Part shown: positions 53,867 to 62,875 of the stretch, one piece after another
How positions within the stretch are numbered: the first letter of the stretch is position 1
Layout: every line of letters begins with the position of its first letter
NCBI GenBank assembly: GCA_030015575.1
Contig: JASDDO010000024.1
Span: 41,006,114 to 41,070,113, forward strand
Length of the DNA: 64,000 nt
Direction: 5' to 3'
Source: Agapanthus africanus
Taxonomy: Eukaryota; Streptophyta; Magnoliopsida; Asparagales; Amaryllidaceae
Made by a program: the position numbers and the translations under genes
Notes under the pieces: model-generated
The model's input: only the letters and a program-made list of their open reading frames with translations
What the model was told of the DNA's origin: nothing
Database searches by the model: none

Positions 53867-56104
53867 TTAGAATTGCTCAGGTTCTTGTAACGTCTTAATT
53901 AGTGAGTCTCGCGCTTCTTTTGATAATAGGAGGGCATCTAGAATGCTAAGCTGAGAAGGTAGCTTCCTTAGGTGCGCGAGGATGTTATGGTCCACTTTAC
54001 TCCTCCTAGGAGGATCTTTGGCAGCCAGTTCTTTCATGACTTGGTCATCTAAAGTGATATCTTCAGTGACCTTTTCCTTTCCCTTATCTTTTCTACTTAC
54101 GGGCCCGAGATTCTTTTCTGGGAGTGTGCGATTGCGCAGCTGGATGTTCTCGCTGGCCTCCGATTTCTCCTCTTTCCTTAAAACGGACTCTTTAAAGAGA
54201 GGGCCCAGAGTCATTTCTTCATCAGAGTCGCTCCCAAAGGTGAGAACTTGTGACCCCCCGGCATGAGTCATATAACAGTTGCCAGTAGTTCTGTTGTGCC
54301 CTTCGACAGTACTTCTTCGCTCCCGACGGCTCTTGCGTTTCATGCGCTCAAAATGTTGCCGACGAGTAACATATCCTTGCCACCATATCTTAAAGGCGTC
54401 GCACTCCTCCGTGGGGTGTGAGATTTTCCGATGATATGCGCAATAATCAGGGTGCTTTTTCACCCCATCGTGTGTGTTTCCTTCCGAGGGTGGTAGCTTC
54501 ATTCCCATTGACATGGCTTTGGCAAACCTTTTCCTCGTCTTGAATATCTTCTTGTCTACTTCGGATGCCTTTCGCTCTGGTAGGGGTGGTTCAACTCTTC
54601 CGTTCAGTCGCCTGCATTTGGTTTCTTCTGACGTTGCCATCTCACGCTCCTGATCCGCTTTACTTTTTAGACGAATTTCGTCTAGAAAAGCATTGATCAC
54701 TTCATTTGTCAACCACGCACGCTCTGGTTCAGGCTCTGTCTCCAGTTTCTTAGTGCGAGGAGTTTTCTCATCATCGGTAAACGAGTGGGAGATTACGTTA
54801 CAACTCGCCACATACTCTTCGGATTCATCCGATGAGCTCTCTTCATCATCTCCCTCTTGAAAGATGTAGTTGAGGAACTCTCGCAGTGTGACAGGAGTTC
54901 GCGCCTTTTGATTGTATTCTTCCAGCGCGTCGATTTGCTTCTGCAAGTTCGTGTGTTCGTTTCCAAGCTTCACGGGCTTCTTGGATTTCTTCTTTTTCTT
55001 CGAAGATTTTGACGGCTGGGTGTGAGTATTTGGGTCCTCATCGCGAGTCTTCGTAGTTGGGCGGGGCTTCAACATCCCTTCGATAATTTGAGGTTCAAGA
55101 GGGTCCTCCCATCCGATCGCAGGGCACGCATGAAGGTCCTTCAGCATTCTTTTGGTTTTAGTTGATAGCACGACCTCCCATGGAGCTTCTTCAATAAAGG
55201 AGCAGGTTGCCCCCGGTGTATCTGTTTTCTTAGGAGTATGCGGCTGTGATGGGTTCACCTTCCACTTTTCGGATAGTACAAACTTTCCCTGGAGGTATTG
55301 ATCTTCAATCCATCCTTTGAAAACGAAGCAATCCTCAATCGGATGGCTTACCGTTTGATGGTAAGGGCAATAGTTGGGGTTATTCACCTCAATGGGTTGT
55401 GGCGGTCGCCTTGGATTTGGTAGGTTTATAAGTTTGTTGCGTACTGCCAGCTCGAACAACCGTTTCGTCTTGTCTCGTGGGAAAGAGTAAGGACGTTTCA
55501 TCTTCTCGTTATAATACCGGCGTCTTTCTTCCAGTTGATCTGCCGGTTTCGGGGTGTTAGGTTGCTGTTGGGCATTCGCGACGAAGGTTGCCCTTCCTTT
55601 ACCCTTGTCATTCCGAGGTTCCGACTTCGGGGGAGGTGGTCTATGACCCATCTGGTCCATCTGAGCCAACTTGTCGATTAAAGCCTGGAATGTGGTTGGC
55701 TTAAAGAACATCATAAACTGGGAGATAGTTGCGTGGGGGTCTAGGGTTCCCACGAACATGCCCACTGCAGGTGCTTCCTCAATGCGTTGCTCGCATCTCG
55801 ACCACAAATTCCGCCAGCGTATAGCATACTGGACCCAGGTTTCGCCTGGTTTTACCCTGGCGTTAATCAGTGCTGTTATTGGAGTGCGTTCGCTGGCACT
55901 TGTGAATCGCTGAGTGAATAACAACTCCATTTCAGCGAACGTTTTGATAGAATCGTTCGGGAGTTCCGAATACCATTCGAACGCTGTTTCTGATAAGCTG
56001 CCTACGAACTGGCGGAGCAACAGTTTATCATCACCGCCGGTGTTACCGCAGAGGGCCCGGAACTGGGCGACATGTTGATGGGGATTGCCGGTCCCCTTGT
56101 ACAC
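53867..56104 (-). CDS. B gag
   Basis: 745 codons from MYKGTGNPHQH. The capsid-like gag domain covers roughly residues 1-150 (FEWYSELPNDSIKTFAEMEL, YAIRWRNLWSRCEQ, FKPTTFQALIDKLAQM). A module with SFPRDKTKRLFELAVR and a C-x2-H-x4-H-x4-C knuckle (CPYHQTVSHPIEDC) follows near residues 205-300. A Lys/Ser-rich linker (SKSSKKKKKSKK) and acidic segments come next, then a second knuckle (CAYHRKISHPTEEC) near residue 545. Structural protein that would package the RNA. It shares a frame with pol downstream. Confidence 0.85.
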   Translation of the reverse strand: MYKGTGNPHQHVAQFRALCGNTGGDDKLLLRQFVGSLSETAFEWYSELPNDSIKTFAEMELLFTQRFTSASERTPITALINARVKPGETWVQYAIRWRNLWSRCEQRIEEAPAVGMFVGTLDPHATISQFMMFFKPTTFQALIDKLAQMDQMGHRPPPPKSEPRNDKGKGRATFVANAQQQPNTPKPADQLEERRRYYNEKMKRPYSFPRDKTKRLFELAVRNKLINLPNPRRPPQPIEVNNPNYCPYHQTVSHPIEDCFVFKGWIEDQYLQGKFVLSEKWKVNPSQPHTPKKTDTPGATCSFIEEAPWEVVLSTKTKRMLKDLHACPAIGWEDPLEPQIIEGMLKPRPTTKTRDEDPNTHTQPSKSSKKKKKSKKPVKLGNEHTNLQKQIDALEEYNQKARTPVTLREFLNYIFQEGDDEESSSDESEEYVASCNVISHSFTDDEKTPRTKKLETEPEPERAWLTNEVINAFLDEIRLKSKADQEREMATSEETKCRRLNGRVEPPLPERKASEVDKKIFKTRKRFAKAMSMGMKLPPSEGNTHDGVKKHPDYCAYHRKISHPTEECDAFKIWWQGYVTRRQHFERMKRKSRRERRSTVEGHNRTTGNCYMTHAGGSQVLTFGSDSDEEMTLGPLFKESVLRKEEKSEASENIQLRNRTLPEKNLGPVSRKDKGKEKVTEDITLDDQVMKELAAKDPPRRSKVDHNILAHLRKLPSQLSILDALLLSKEARDSLIKTLQEPEQF

Positions 56105-56224
56105 GTGGAATTTTGGTATCGTATAGCCTTGCGGGTATTTGATTTGGTCGTACCAGCTCGGATACGGCCGCCCCGTTTTTACGACTTGACCAGCTGCCTC
56201 AGTCGCATGATGAACCCGGATTTG

Positions 56225-57793
56225 CTAGGCTATGTAGTCAACCAAGTCAGCCTTAGAGATTGCCTCCTCCTTGGCCGTTGAGAGGGCTGGTGGTGGATTT
56301 GACGTTTCTCCTCGGTCGTCTTCAAGAACGATTGGGGGATCCTCGGCGGGTAAGTCCTGCTGGATCATCATGCCTATCATATCTTGGAAGAGAAGGCCCA
56401 TACGTTGTATGTTGGCTGCTTGTTCAGCAGCCTCTTTGTCCTTTTTCTCCAGTATCCGGCGAAGAAATTCAGCATTGGTTTCTTCCTCCTGGCGTGCGTC
56501 CGAGGACGTTTCTGGGCTTTCTTTTGGCCCGGTAAGTGCGGCCATAGCATTCATCATTTCCTGAAACTTTTGTTGCTGCTCCTGGGCTTTCGTCACGGAT
56601 CGGGTAAGCGGTCGGTGGCCTGTAGAAGTGCGGCTTTCCTCCTTTCCAGAGGCAATGTAAACAGTGTGCACCGCCATGCCCCCAGACTTAGGGTGTCTGG
56701 GTTCAGTGCTTTTAGCCGTCGTTGCACGCTGGGGGGTCTTCTCTGGCCTCCTCCTTTTATGAGCCATGGAGGTTGAGGGGGCCGTTGAGGTGGGCGTCCA
56801 GACAGCCTTTTGGGGTTTAGTCTGGTGACCAGCTTCCGGTTGGATTTTCAGCTTCTTGTGCTGGCGGGAGGAGTTTGGATCGATGATCGAGTCTCGGGCC
56901 TGTCGCCAAACCTTATAGATTTTGGAAGACAGCCGTTGAGGGGATCGGGGCTGTTCTGATTCTATTTCCACAACCTTTTTTAATGGGGGAGGAGACCTCT
57001 TTAGCACTGCAGTAGGGGAATTCCTTCGCACCTTATTTAGCGTTTCGAAGTTGTTCCCAGTTGGAACAGCAGCATTAACTTCTGCCATCGGGGCTGATGG
57101 AGTCAACCCGGAGGGGGAGTTGCCCCCAGCCTTCCTTACTCGGCGCCAATGGCGACGTCGAGCGTGTCGAGCGGACGGCGTTGGGTCAGCGGTAAGAATG
57201 GTTTCGTCTTGCCCCCTGTGTGGGTGGGGGGTCGCTGTTGGTGTTAGCCTATCAAAGACCGATGTCCTTTGGGCAGCAGGAGCGGGAGCTGAAGCCGTCA
57301 ATCTTGTAAAGACCGACTTTTTGGCCGGAGAAGCCGCCTTGGCGATTTCGGGGGCAGGAGCGGCCACTTTCTTAGAAGCAGCCTCCTCTGAGATTGTAGG
57401 CCCTATGATGAGTTCACAGGATTTCTGGCCCAATCTAGAGAAGACCGAGGCGTTGACGTTGGGCGACTCGTTGAGAGGAGCCGCGGCAGGGGTAAGACGA
57501 TCAAAGACCGACTTCTTGAGAGCTTCCTTTGTCAGCACCGGCGCCGCGAAGCTTGATGGTGGGAGTATAGTCCCAAAGAACAATCCGGTAGTGGCTTGAG
57601 TCACCTGGTCCACCGGCATTGTGAACAACGAAGCAGCTTGGGGTCCATAGGCTATACCTCCTGGCGAGGTAAAGCGTTGGTCGCAATTGCAGTCTGAGCA
57701 GTTGGAGGATTTCGCAGAAGTAGAAGCCATCGATCCTTTGCTTTCTGCAATAAGCAAGACGCCAATTCTTAGTATCTTGAAACCCAAGGGCAA
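56225..57793 (-). CDS. B ORF1, extra Tat ORF upstream of gag
   Basis: 522 codons starting MPLGFKILRIGVLL. Rich in Ser, Pro, Ala and Lys and probably disordered. The motif SVFxRL occurs four times (SVFDRLTP, SVFSRLGQ, SVFTRLTA, SVFDRLTP) over residues ~90-200. A basic cluster (RHARRRHWRRVRKAGG) could bind nucleic acid or act in nuclear entry. The C-terminal third is Gln/Glu rich with coiled-coil character (KAQEQQQKFQEMM, EEETNAEFLRRILEKKDKEAAEQAA). Extra ORFs before gag are known in Tat/Ogre elements, function unknown. In frame with gag, 120 bp upstream. Confidence 0.75.
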   Translation of the reverse strand: MPLGFKILRIGVLLIAESKGSMASTSAKSSNCSDCNCDQRFTSPGGIAYGPQAASLFTMPVDQVTQATTGLFFGTILPPSSFAAPVLTKEALKKSVFDRLTPAAAPLNESPNVNASVFSRLGQKSCELIIGPTISEEAASKKVAAPAPEIAKAASPAKKSVFTRLTASAPAPAAQRTSVFDRLTPTATPHPHRGQDETILTADPTPSARHARRRHWRRVRKAGGNSPSGLTPSAPMAEVNAAVPTGNNFETLNKVRRNSPTAVLKRSPPPLKKVVEIESEQPRSPQRLSSKIYKVWRQARDSIIDPNSSRQHKKLKIQPEAGHQTKPQKAVWTPTSTAPSTSMAHKRRRPEKTPQRATTAKSTEPRHPKSGGMAVHTVYIASGKEESRTSTGHRPLTRSVTKAQEQQQKFQEMMNAMAALTGPKESPETSSDARQEEETNAEFLRRILEKKDKEAAEQAANIQRMGLLFQDMIGMMIQQDLPAEDPPIVLEDDRGETSNPPPALSTAKEEAISKADLVDYIA

Positions 57794-57858
57794 CCATTAG
57801 CGAACCGCGATTGGTTCGCGAATCACGACACACGAAGTGTGGAGTGGAAAGAGGAAAA

Positions 57859-57877
57859 GGTCCCACCGGGCGTGCCA
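57859..57877 (-). other. B primer binding site
   Basis: Minus-strand TGGCACGCCCGGTGGGACC, five bases from the 5' LTR, identical to A's site at 225-243. tRNA not identified. Confidence 0.78.
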
Positions 57878-57882
57878 GAATC

Positions 57883-60800
57883 TGTTCCCCTCCGAACGGC
57901 GGCCTGGACTTGGGCGTCCGTGCCTGAGGTTCGGGGCAGATGCTAATTGGTGTTATCCGTCCACCTCTCCGAAGATGCCAGGTTGATCCATGGCACCGTG
58001 CATCGGAGGCTTAGACGGATGCGGCCGATGTAGCAGACTTCGTCAGATTCCCCCTCGTGGAGGGGTTTTTGATTGTGGGGACGCTCTTCCCTGCAGGCGC
58101 AAGCCCCTGCAGTTAATTACGCTACCGCATCGCGGTAACAACTTTCTCCTTCTCCAGCTGGTCACTTCGTGTCATGGGTGTTTGTTTTGTGTTTTACTGC
58201 CCGTGGATTGTTTACGGAGACTGAGTTACGTCGTCGCCCGTAGGGCGTGGACTAGTCCAAATCCGTGTCTATCTTAGATTTGGGTTTGGGGGTTTGGTTT
58301 GAGGACACGTCAGCCATACTTGAGGCTAAGATCAACTCAAACATTTGTTAAGGATACGTTAGTCTAACGTTGAGACTAAGATCAACTTAACGGGATCGTT
58401 TAGATCCGACAAAAGAGCATTTGGGCTCTATTGTTCCAGTTTAGGGACATAGTGGTCCATCGTATGTGTGGCCGTCGGGACCCGTCACCTCTCTGACGAC
58501 GTTGAAGGATTACAACGACGGATGTCAGAGGAGTTCGGAGATGTACCCTCGAGCCAGAGTTAATTGGGGGATTCATAGTCCAGTCTGTTTGAGGGTTTAA
58601 GGATATGTTAGCCATCTTTGAGGCTAAGATCAACTTAAACGGGACCGTTTAGATCCGACAAAAGAGCATACGGGGCTCTATTGTTCTAGTTTAAGGACAT
58701 TGCGGTCCACGGGTAGTTTAAGGACATTGCAGTCCACGGGTAGTTTAAGGACATTGCGGTCCACGGGTAGTTTAAGGACATTGCGGTCCATTGTTAGTTT
58801 TAAGACATCTCGGTCAAGGTTAAGGACGTCATAGTCCATGGGTTTAAGGACTCCACAGTCCGGTATGTGCTCTGGATGCTTCACACGGGTTCACTGCCGC
58901 GCTTGGCGAGGACCAGGCTCCGCTCTGGGTGTTTTCCGCAGGGTCAAAGAGTGACGTTATCCGCGTTTCACGTAACCAGGAATTTTGCATTAGACATGGG
59001 TTTAAGGACCCCACAGTCCATATCAATGTGTGGTCGTCGGGACCCGTCACCTCTTTGAAGACATTGAGGGATTACAATGCCAAGTATCAAAGGAGTGAAG
59101 AGATGTACCCTAGAACCGGAATGGCTTAAATAGTCCTTGGCCCAATTTGCGATCAAGACCGATTAATTATGTTATGAGCCCATTAGCCCAGTTAATTACG
59201 AATTGAGGACTCATGGCCTAGCTTGGGCTAAGTCCGATCATGTCTGGAATATTGGCTTCTTGTTGGTCCATTGAAGGAGAGGCTTTGCCTCTATCCATTT
59301 AGCCAATTGGGCCAAAGCCTAATGTTAAACATTACAGAGCAATCAGTGTTGAACACTGGGAATGAGGTTGACAAGTTAGTGTTTAACACTAAAAGATAAT
59401 TGGTGTTAAACACCAGCAACAAGGCTTTCAAATTAGTGTTAAACACTAAAACAGATCAGTATCAAGCATCGGCAACAGAGCTCTCAAATTAGTGTTAAAC
59501 ACTAAGGTAGTCAGTGTTGAACACTGCAAATAAAGTTCTTTGATTAGTGTTGAACACTAAGGCCCAACAGTGTTTTAACACTGGATTCAGGAGTTCCAAC
59601 TTAGTGTTAAACACTAAAGCAAGAGGGGTCACGTGGCGACACGTGAGAGCGCCCTCCCTTCATTTGTTCTTCTGAGGAGATCGCATTTTCTTTCTTTGGA
59701 GCATCACGTGTCATCACGTGACGGGTATCTTCTGCCAAGGGTCACGTGGGTCACGTGAGGCGCTGCCTCAAAGGGCTTTCTGTAGATCTTTTGAGGGGTC
59801 ACGTGGTGATACGTGACCCTGCCTCTATGTATGTTGTTTTTAGAGGATCTGTTAATCTTTTTCTTAGGAATTAAATTCCTCGAGCTTTAAATTTCCGAGG
59901 AATTAAATTCCTACTTCCTTTTGAAGACTTATATTCTGGAATAGAGTTGAACTCTGAATTTTCTGTAGGAATTAAATTCCTCATACATGTGAAGAACTAA
60001 ATAGGGTTAAACCCTGATAAAAGCTTTTAAGGAATTAAATTCCCATTCTCTGTTAAATTATGATCAAGGGAATTAAATCCCCGCTGTTTCAACAGAACTA
60101 GGTTTTTAATTAGGGTTAAACCCTGTTTCTTTTTGTTCTGAAGGAATTAAATTCCCATAACACAGGGTCAAGCCCTACTTTTATCTTAAAGGAATTAAAT
60201 TCCTATAGTTCTGTGAGAATTAAATTCTCGTGTTTCCATTCCCCCTCTATGTTTTGGATCTGCATGGCAGGATCTCAACCCATTGAGAATTAAATTCTCA
60301 ACCTAAAGGGGAGATGTGCACTTTGCAGATCCTCTATCAAAGAGAGAAGAAATATATTCTTCTGTTTTATATATCAGAGTTAAACTCTGTTGAGAATTAA
60401 ATTCTCCCTCTTTCAAAAAGCCTTCCCTTTCTTACCTAGGGTTTTCCTTTGCAGAAGCTCCAAATTCCTCAAAGTATCAGGGCTCTCTCCTTTGTTCTCC
60501 CTCTGTGTATATCTCCTCTTTTGTGTCTCTTGGCTCCTATTTATAGGAGAAGCAGCCGAATCAATTAGTTTTTGATGAATCTTCATTAAGAGATTTGATT
60601 TGCATCCATCATTTGTTTTTGACTTTTGGATTATTAGGTGAATTTTATTCACCATTGGATTTCAAATCCAGGGATTCTCCTTTGTTATTTCTGTTAGATT
60701 TAAAGGGGAAATCTTTCCAAACTCGAGATTTTCCATAGATAGATGATATTTAATCACCTCTGAATCTTTAATTCGATTGGTTCCAGATAATCGCTCTCCT

Positions 60801-61385
60801 TTGGAAAGATTTGAATCTCTTTCAGAATTTAATTCTGTTGACAAAATGGGCTTTGAAAGCCGGTCACGTGTGACCACGTGACCCATGGTCACGTGTGGAC
60901 ACGTGACTCTCTTTGGAATGAGCCCTCCTCTTTTTTTTTGTGCTGTCTTCTGGTTGCTGCTTAACCGTCACGTGCCACCACGTGACCCCTGGTCACGTGT
61001 GAGCACGTGACCGTTGTTTGGATTCTTTTTCTTGGTTTAACTGGAGAACAATTCTGATGTTTTGAGTGTCACGTGCCAACACGTGACCCCTGGTCACGTG
61101 GGAACACGTGACCTCTCTTGAAGCTTTTTCCTTGATTTGATCAGGGATCCGGTGTGCTTTTGACGCTTGCATTTAAATGTCACGTGTCGACACGTGACCC
61201 TGGTCACGTGGGAGCACGTGACTCTTTCTGAAGCCCATTTTCTTCAATGTAGCCAGGAAACTGAACTTGCCTTGATGATGCGTTTAGGTGTCACATGTCA
61301 ACATGTGACCGCTGGTCACGTGTAAGCACGTGACCCTTTTCTGAAGCTTTTCCCATAAGCTTTCTTGATTTTAAATCAGAAAACA
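57883..61385 (-). repeat. B 5' LTR
   Basis: 3503 bp, nearly identical to 39593-43090 and with the same internal zones. Since B reads right to left, this is the LTR that would drive transcription: U3 towards 61385, leader towards 57883. Confidence 0.9.
60538..60545 (-). promoter_or_regulatory. TATA-like box of B 5' LTR
   Basis: Minus-strand TATAAATA inside the palindrome TCCTATAAATAGGA (same at 42245-42252 in the other LTR). If real, transcription starts near 60510, leaving an R-U5 leader of about 2.6 kb that holds the palindrome clusters. It is the best TATA candidate I saw, not proven. Confidence 0.5.
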
Positions 61386-62875
61386 GGGACTCTAGTGGAG
61401 TCAGGGTTGGCAAAACTATAAAAGATACATGTATGGTTAGTTGCCTTTCTGCATAGGGAATAAGTAAAAGAATACCAGGGCTAAAACGTAACTTACCCAT
61501 GGCCACAGAAGGCAACTTTGAGAAATCCACAGGCCCTTCAAGAACTTCAACTTCGTCATCAACCTGAAGGACTGTGGTTTAAAGCAAAGAGCACGTCAGT
61601 ATCATTATGAAAATATAATACGGAAAGCAAAGGAATACCAACCTTGGCCGGAGGAAAGAACGATGCGCTGAGGGGGTATCACGTGCGGGGCCACCATGTT
61701 AAGTAAACGCAAGAAGGTTTCCTCCGAAGAACGATCTACAATGGAGGACGCCAACTCCCGCAATTCTGAGAGAAAAATGGTCAGACATGTGGAATGGTCA
61801 TTAAACAAAAAAAATATTAGATTACCTTCAATACTTTGTCCATTTTGGACTGAAGGGATAGTAGCCTCAGGAACCTCCTCTACATTCTCCAGGGCGCCAC
61901 TAGAGATATTTACAGAATCTATAACTGGTCCGACAACTTCCGTTGAAGGAATAAAGGTTATCATCGGAGGCTCTAAGGCGCGATCTGGGCTCAAAACTGC
62001 GCCCGCCCTAGAAGGCCCTATAAAAGAAAAATGTGTAAAGACGAATACGATATGAAAGCAATATAAATCATTTACTGAAAAGGATGTAAAAGGTATATAC
62101 CGATACGCCAAGGAGTCTGAAGTATAGCCTTTTCGAGCCGCTGCTCTTTTCTGATTAACCACGCTCGTCGGGCTTCGATCGAAGATAAATCCCTACCCGC
62201 CTTCAGAGCAGCCTCATCTTCAGAAGCGGCCAATATTGGCTGTTGGAGAGCACGTTCTTCTTCCAGCGTTAAAGGAACTAATGGTTACATAGCAGGAGCC
62301 GGGTCAATATCACGGAATTCAACAGGGGGAAAGTATCCCTTCTTGGGGCGCACATTTTCGGTCTCATCCTGTGATCGCTTCAAGGTTTCGGTCAGCTGAG
62401 CGACCTCCTCGGTAGATGTATCAGGAAAGAGAAGACCATCATCTAGTTCATGCAGAGATATAGGCTCATCATGAATGAGAGGTCCAGGCTCGAGCAAAGT
62501 ATCGAGTAAACGGGCAGCGGATTTCTTTCTCTTTTTAAGACCCGAGCTAGTACTGGTAAAAGGACGCTTCCTCCCCTTCGGCACTTTTGCACGGCGCTGC
62601 CCGATCTCGTCTTCGAGATCCGACTTTGATGACGCCGCTGCTTGTGCCTTATCTAGAGTCTCCGCACCGGTTCCAGTGCGAACCGTCATACCAGCAGTAC
62701 GGGGGACCGACTCTGTTCGAGCGGCTTTTGGAATAAGCACTGAATTGCTGTCCCTCAGAGGAGGGCGAACGATCGATCGTGGCCGCAGCGGAGCATTGAT
62801 GGCTTGGGAAAGAGCAGAGGCCTTACACTTGAAATGTAAGGTTCCCTAGCACGACAACAAGGTTTCGGGAGGCAT
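61386..62875 (-). pseudogene. Element A antisense gene, 5' part, with introns
   Basis: The minus strand shows protein-like segments (NLS-like KVPKGRKRPF and LKKRKKSAARLL near 62540-62570; LEEERALQQPILAASEDEAA near 62240; GPSRAGAVLSPDRALEPPM near 61990). They are separated by four GT-AG intron-like gaps at 62018-62100 (83 bp), 61766-61825 (60 bp), 61572-61642 (71 bp) and 61416-61496 (81 bp), each with a T-rich stretch before the AG. A likely ATG is at 62873-62875, right beside element D. The 3' part lies beyond B at 38914-39592. Broken. Function unknown. Confidence 0.6.

Larger units (their letters stand above)
39593..61385 (-). mobile_element. Element B: nearly whole 21.8-kb Tat-clade Ty3/Gypsy retrotransposon
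   Basis: Both LTRs start TGTTCCCC and end AAACA on +. The element is flanked by GGGAC at 39588-39592 and 61386-61390. On the minus strand the order is 5' LTR (57883-61385), primer site, ORF1, gag, pol, a 5.4-kb noncoding region with tandem arrays, an opposite-strand ORF, polypurine tract and 3' LTR (39593-43090). ORF1, gag and the first part of pol share one reading frame. The LTR pair looks about 1-2% different by eye, so it is the youngest large element here, probably under a million years. It looks nearly whole, with about five breaks. Confidence 0.92.
1..62875 (+). mobile_element. Element A: old Tat-clade Ty3/Gypsy LTR retrotransposon, outermost layer
   Basis: This element is read in three pieces (1-11606, 38095-39592, 61386-62875) separated by later insertions C1 and B. 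The order along + is 5' LTR end, primer binding site, ORF1, gag, protease, reverse transcriptase, two RNase H domains, integrase without chromodomain, and a long repeat-rich 3' region with a gene on the opposite strand. That plan is known for the Tat clade. Its proteins match element B throughout by eye, so the two are one broad family. Continuity across C1 is shown by a tandem repeat whose wording resumes after 38095. Continuity across B is shown by the GGGAC duplication and by the antisense gene on both sides. It is badly broken, with more than a dozen breaks, and older than everything inserted in it. Its 3' LTR is not in the window. Confidence 0.85.
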
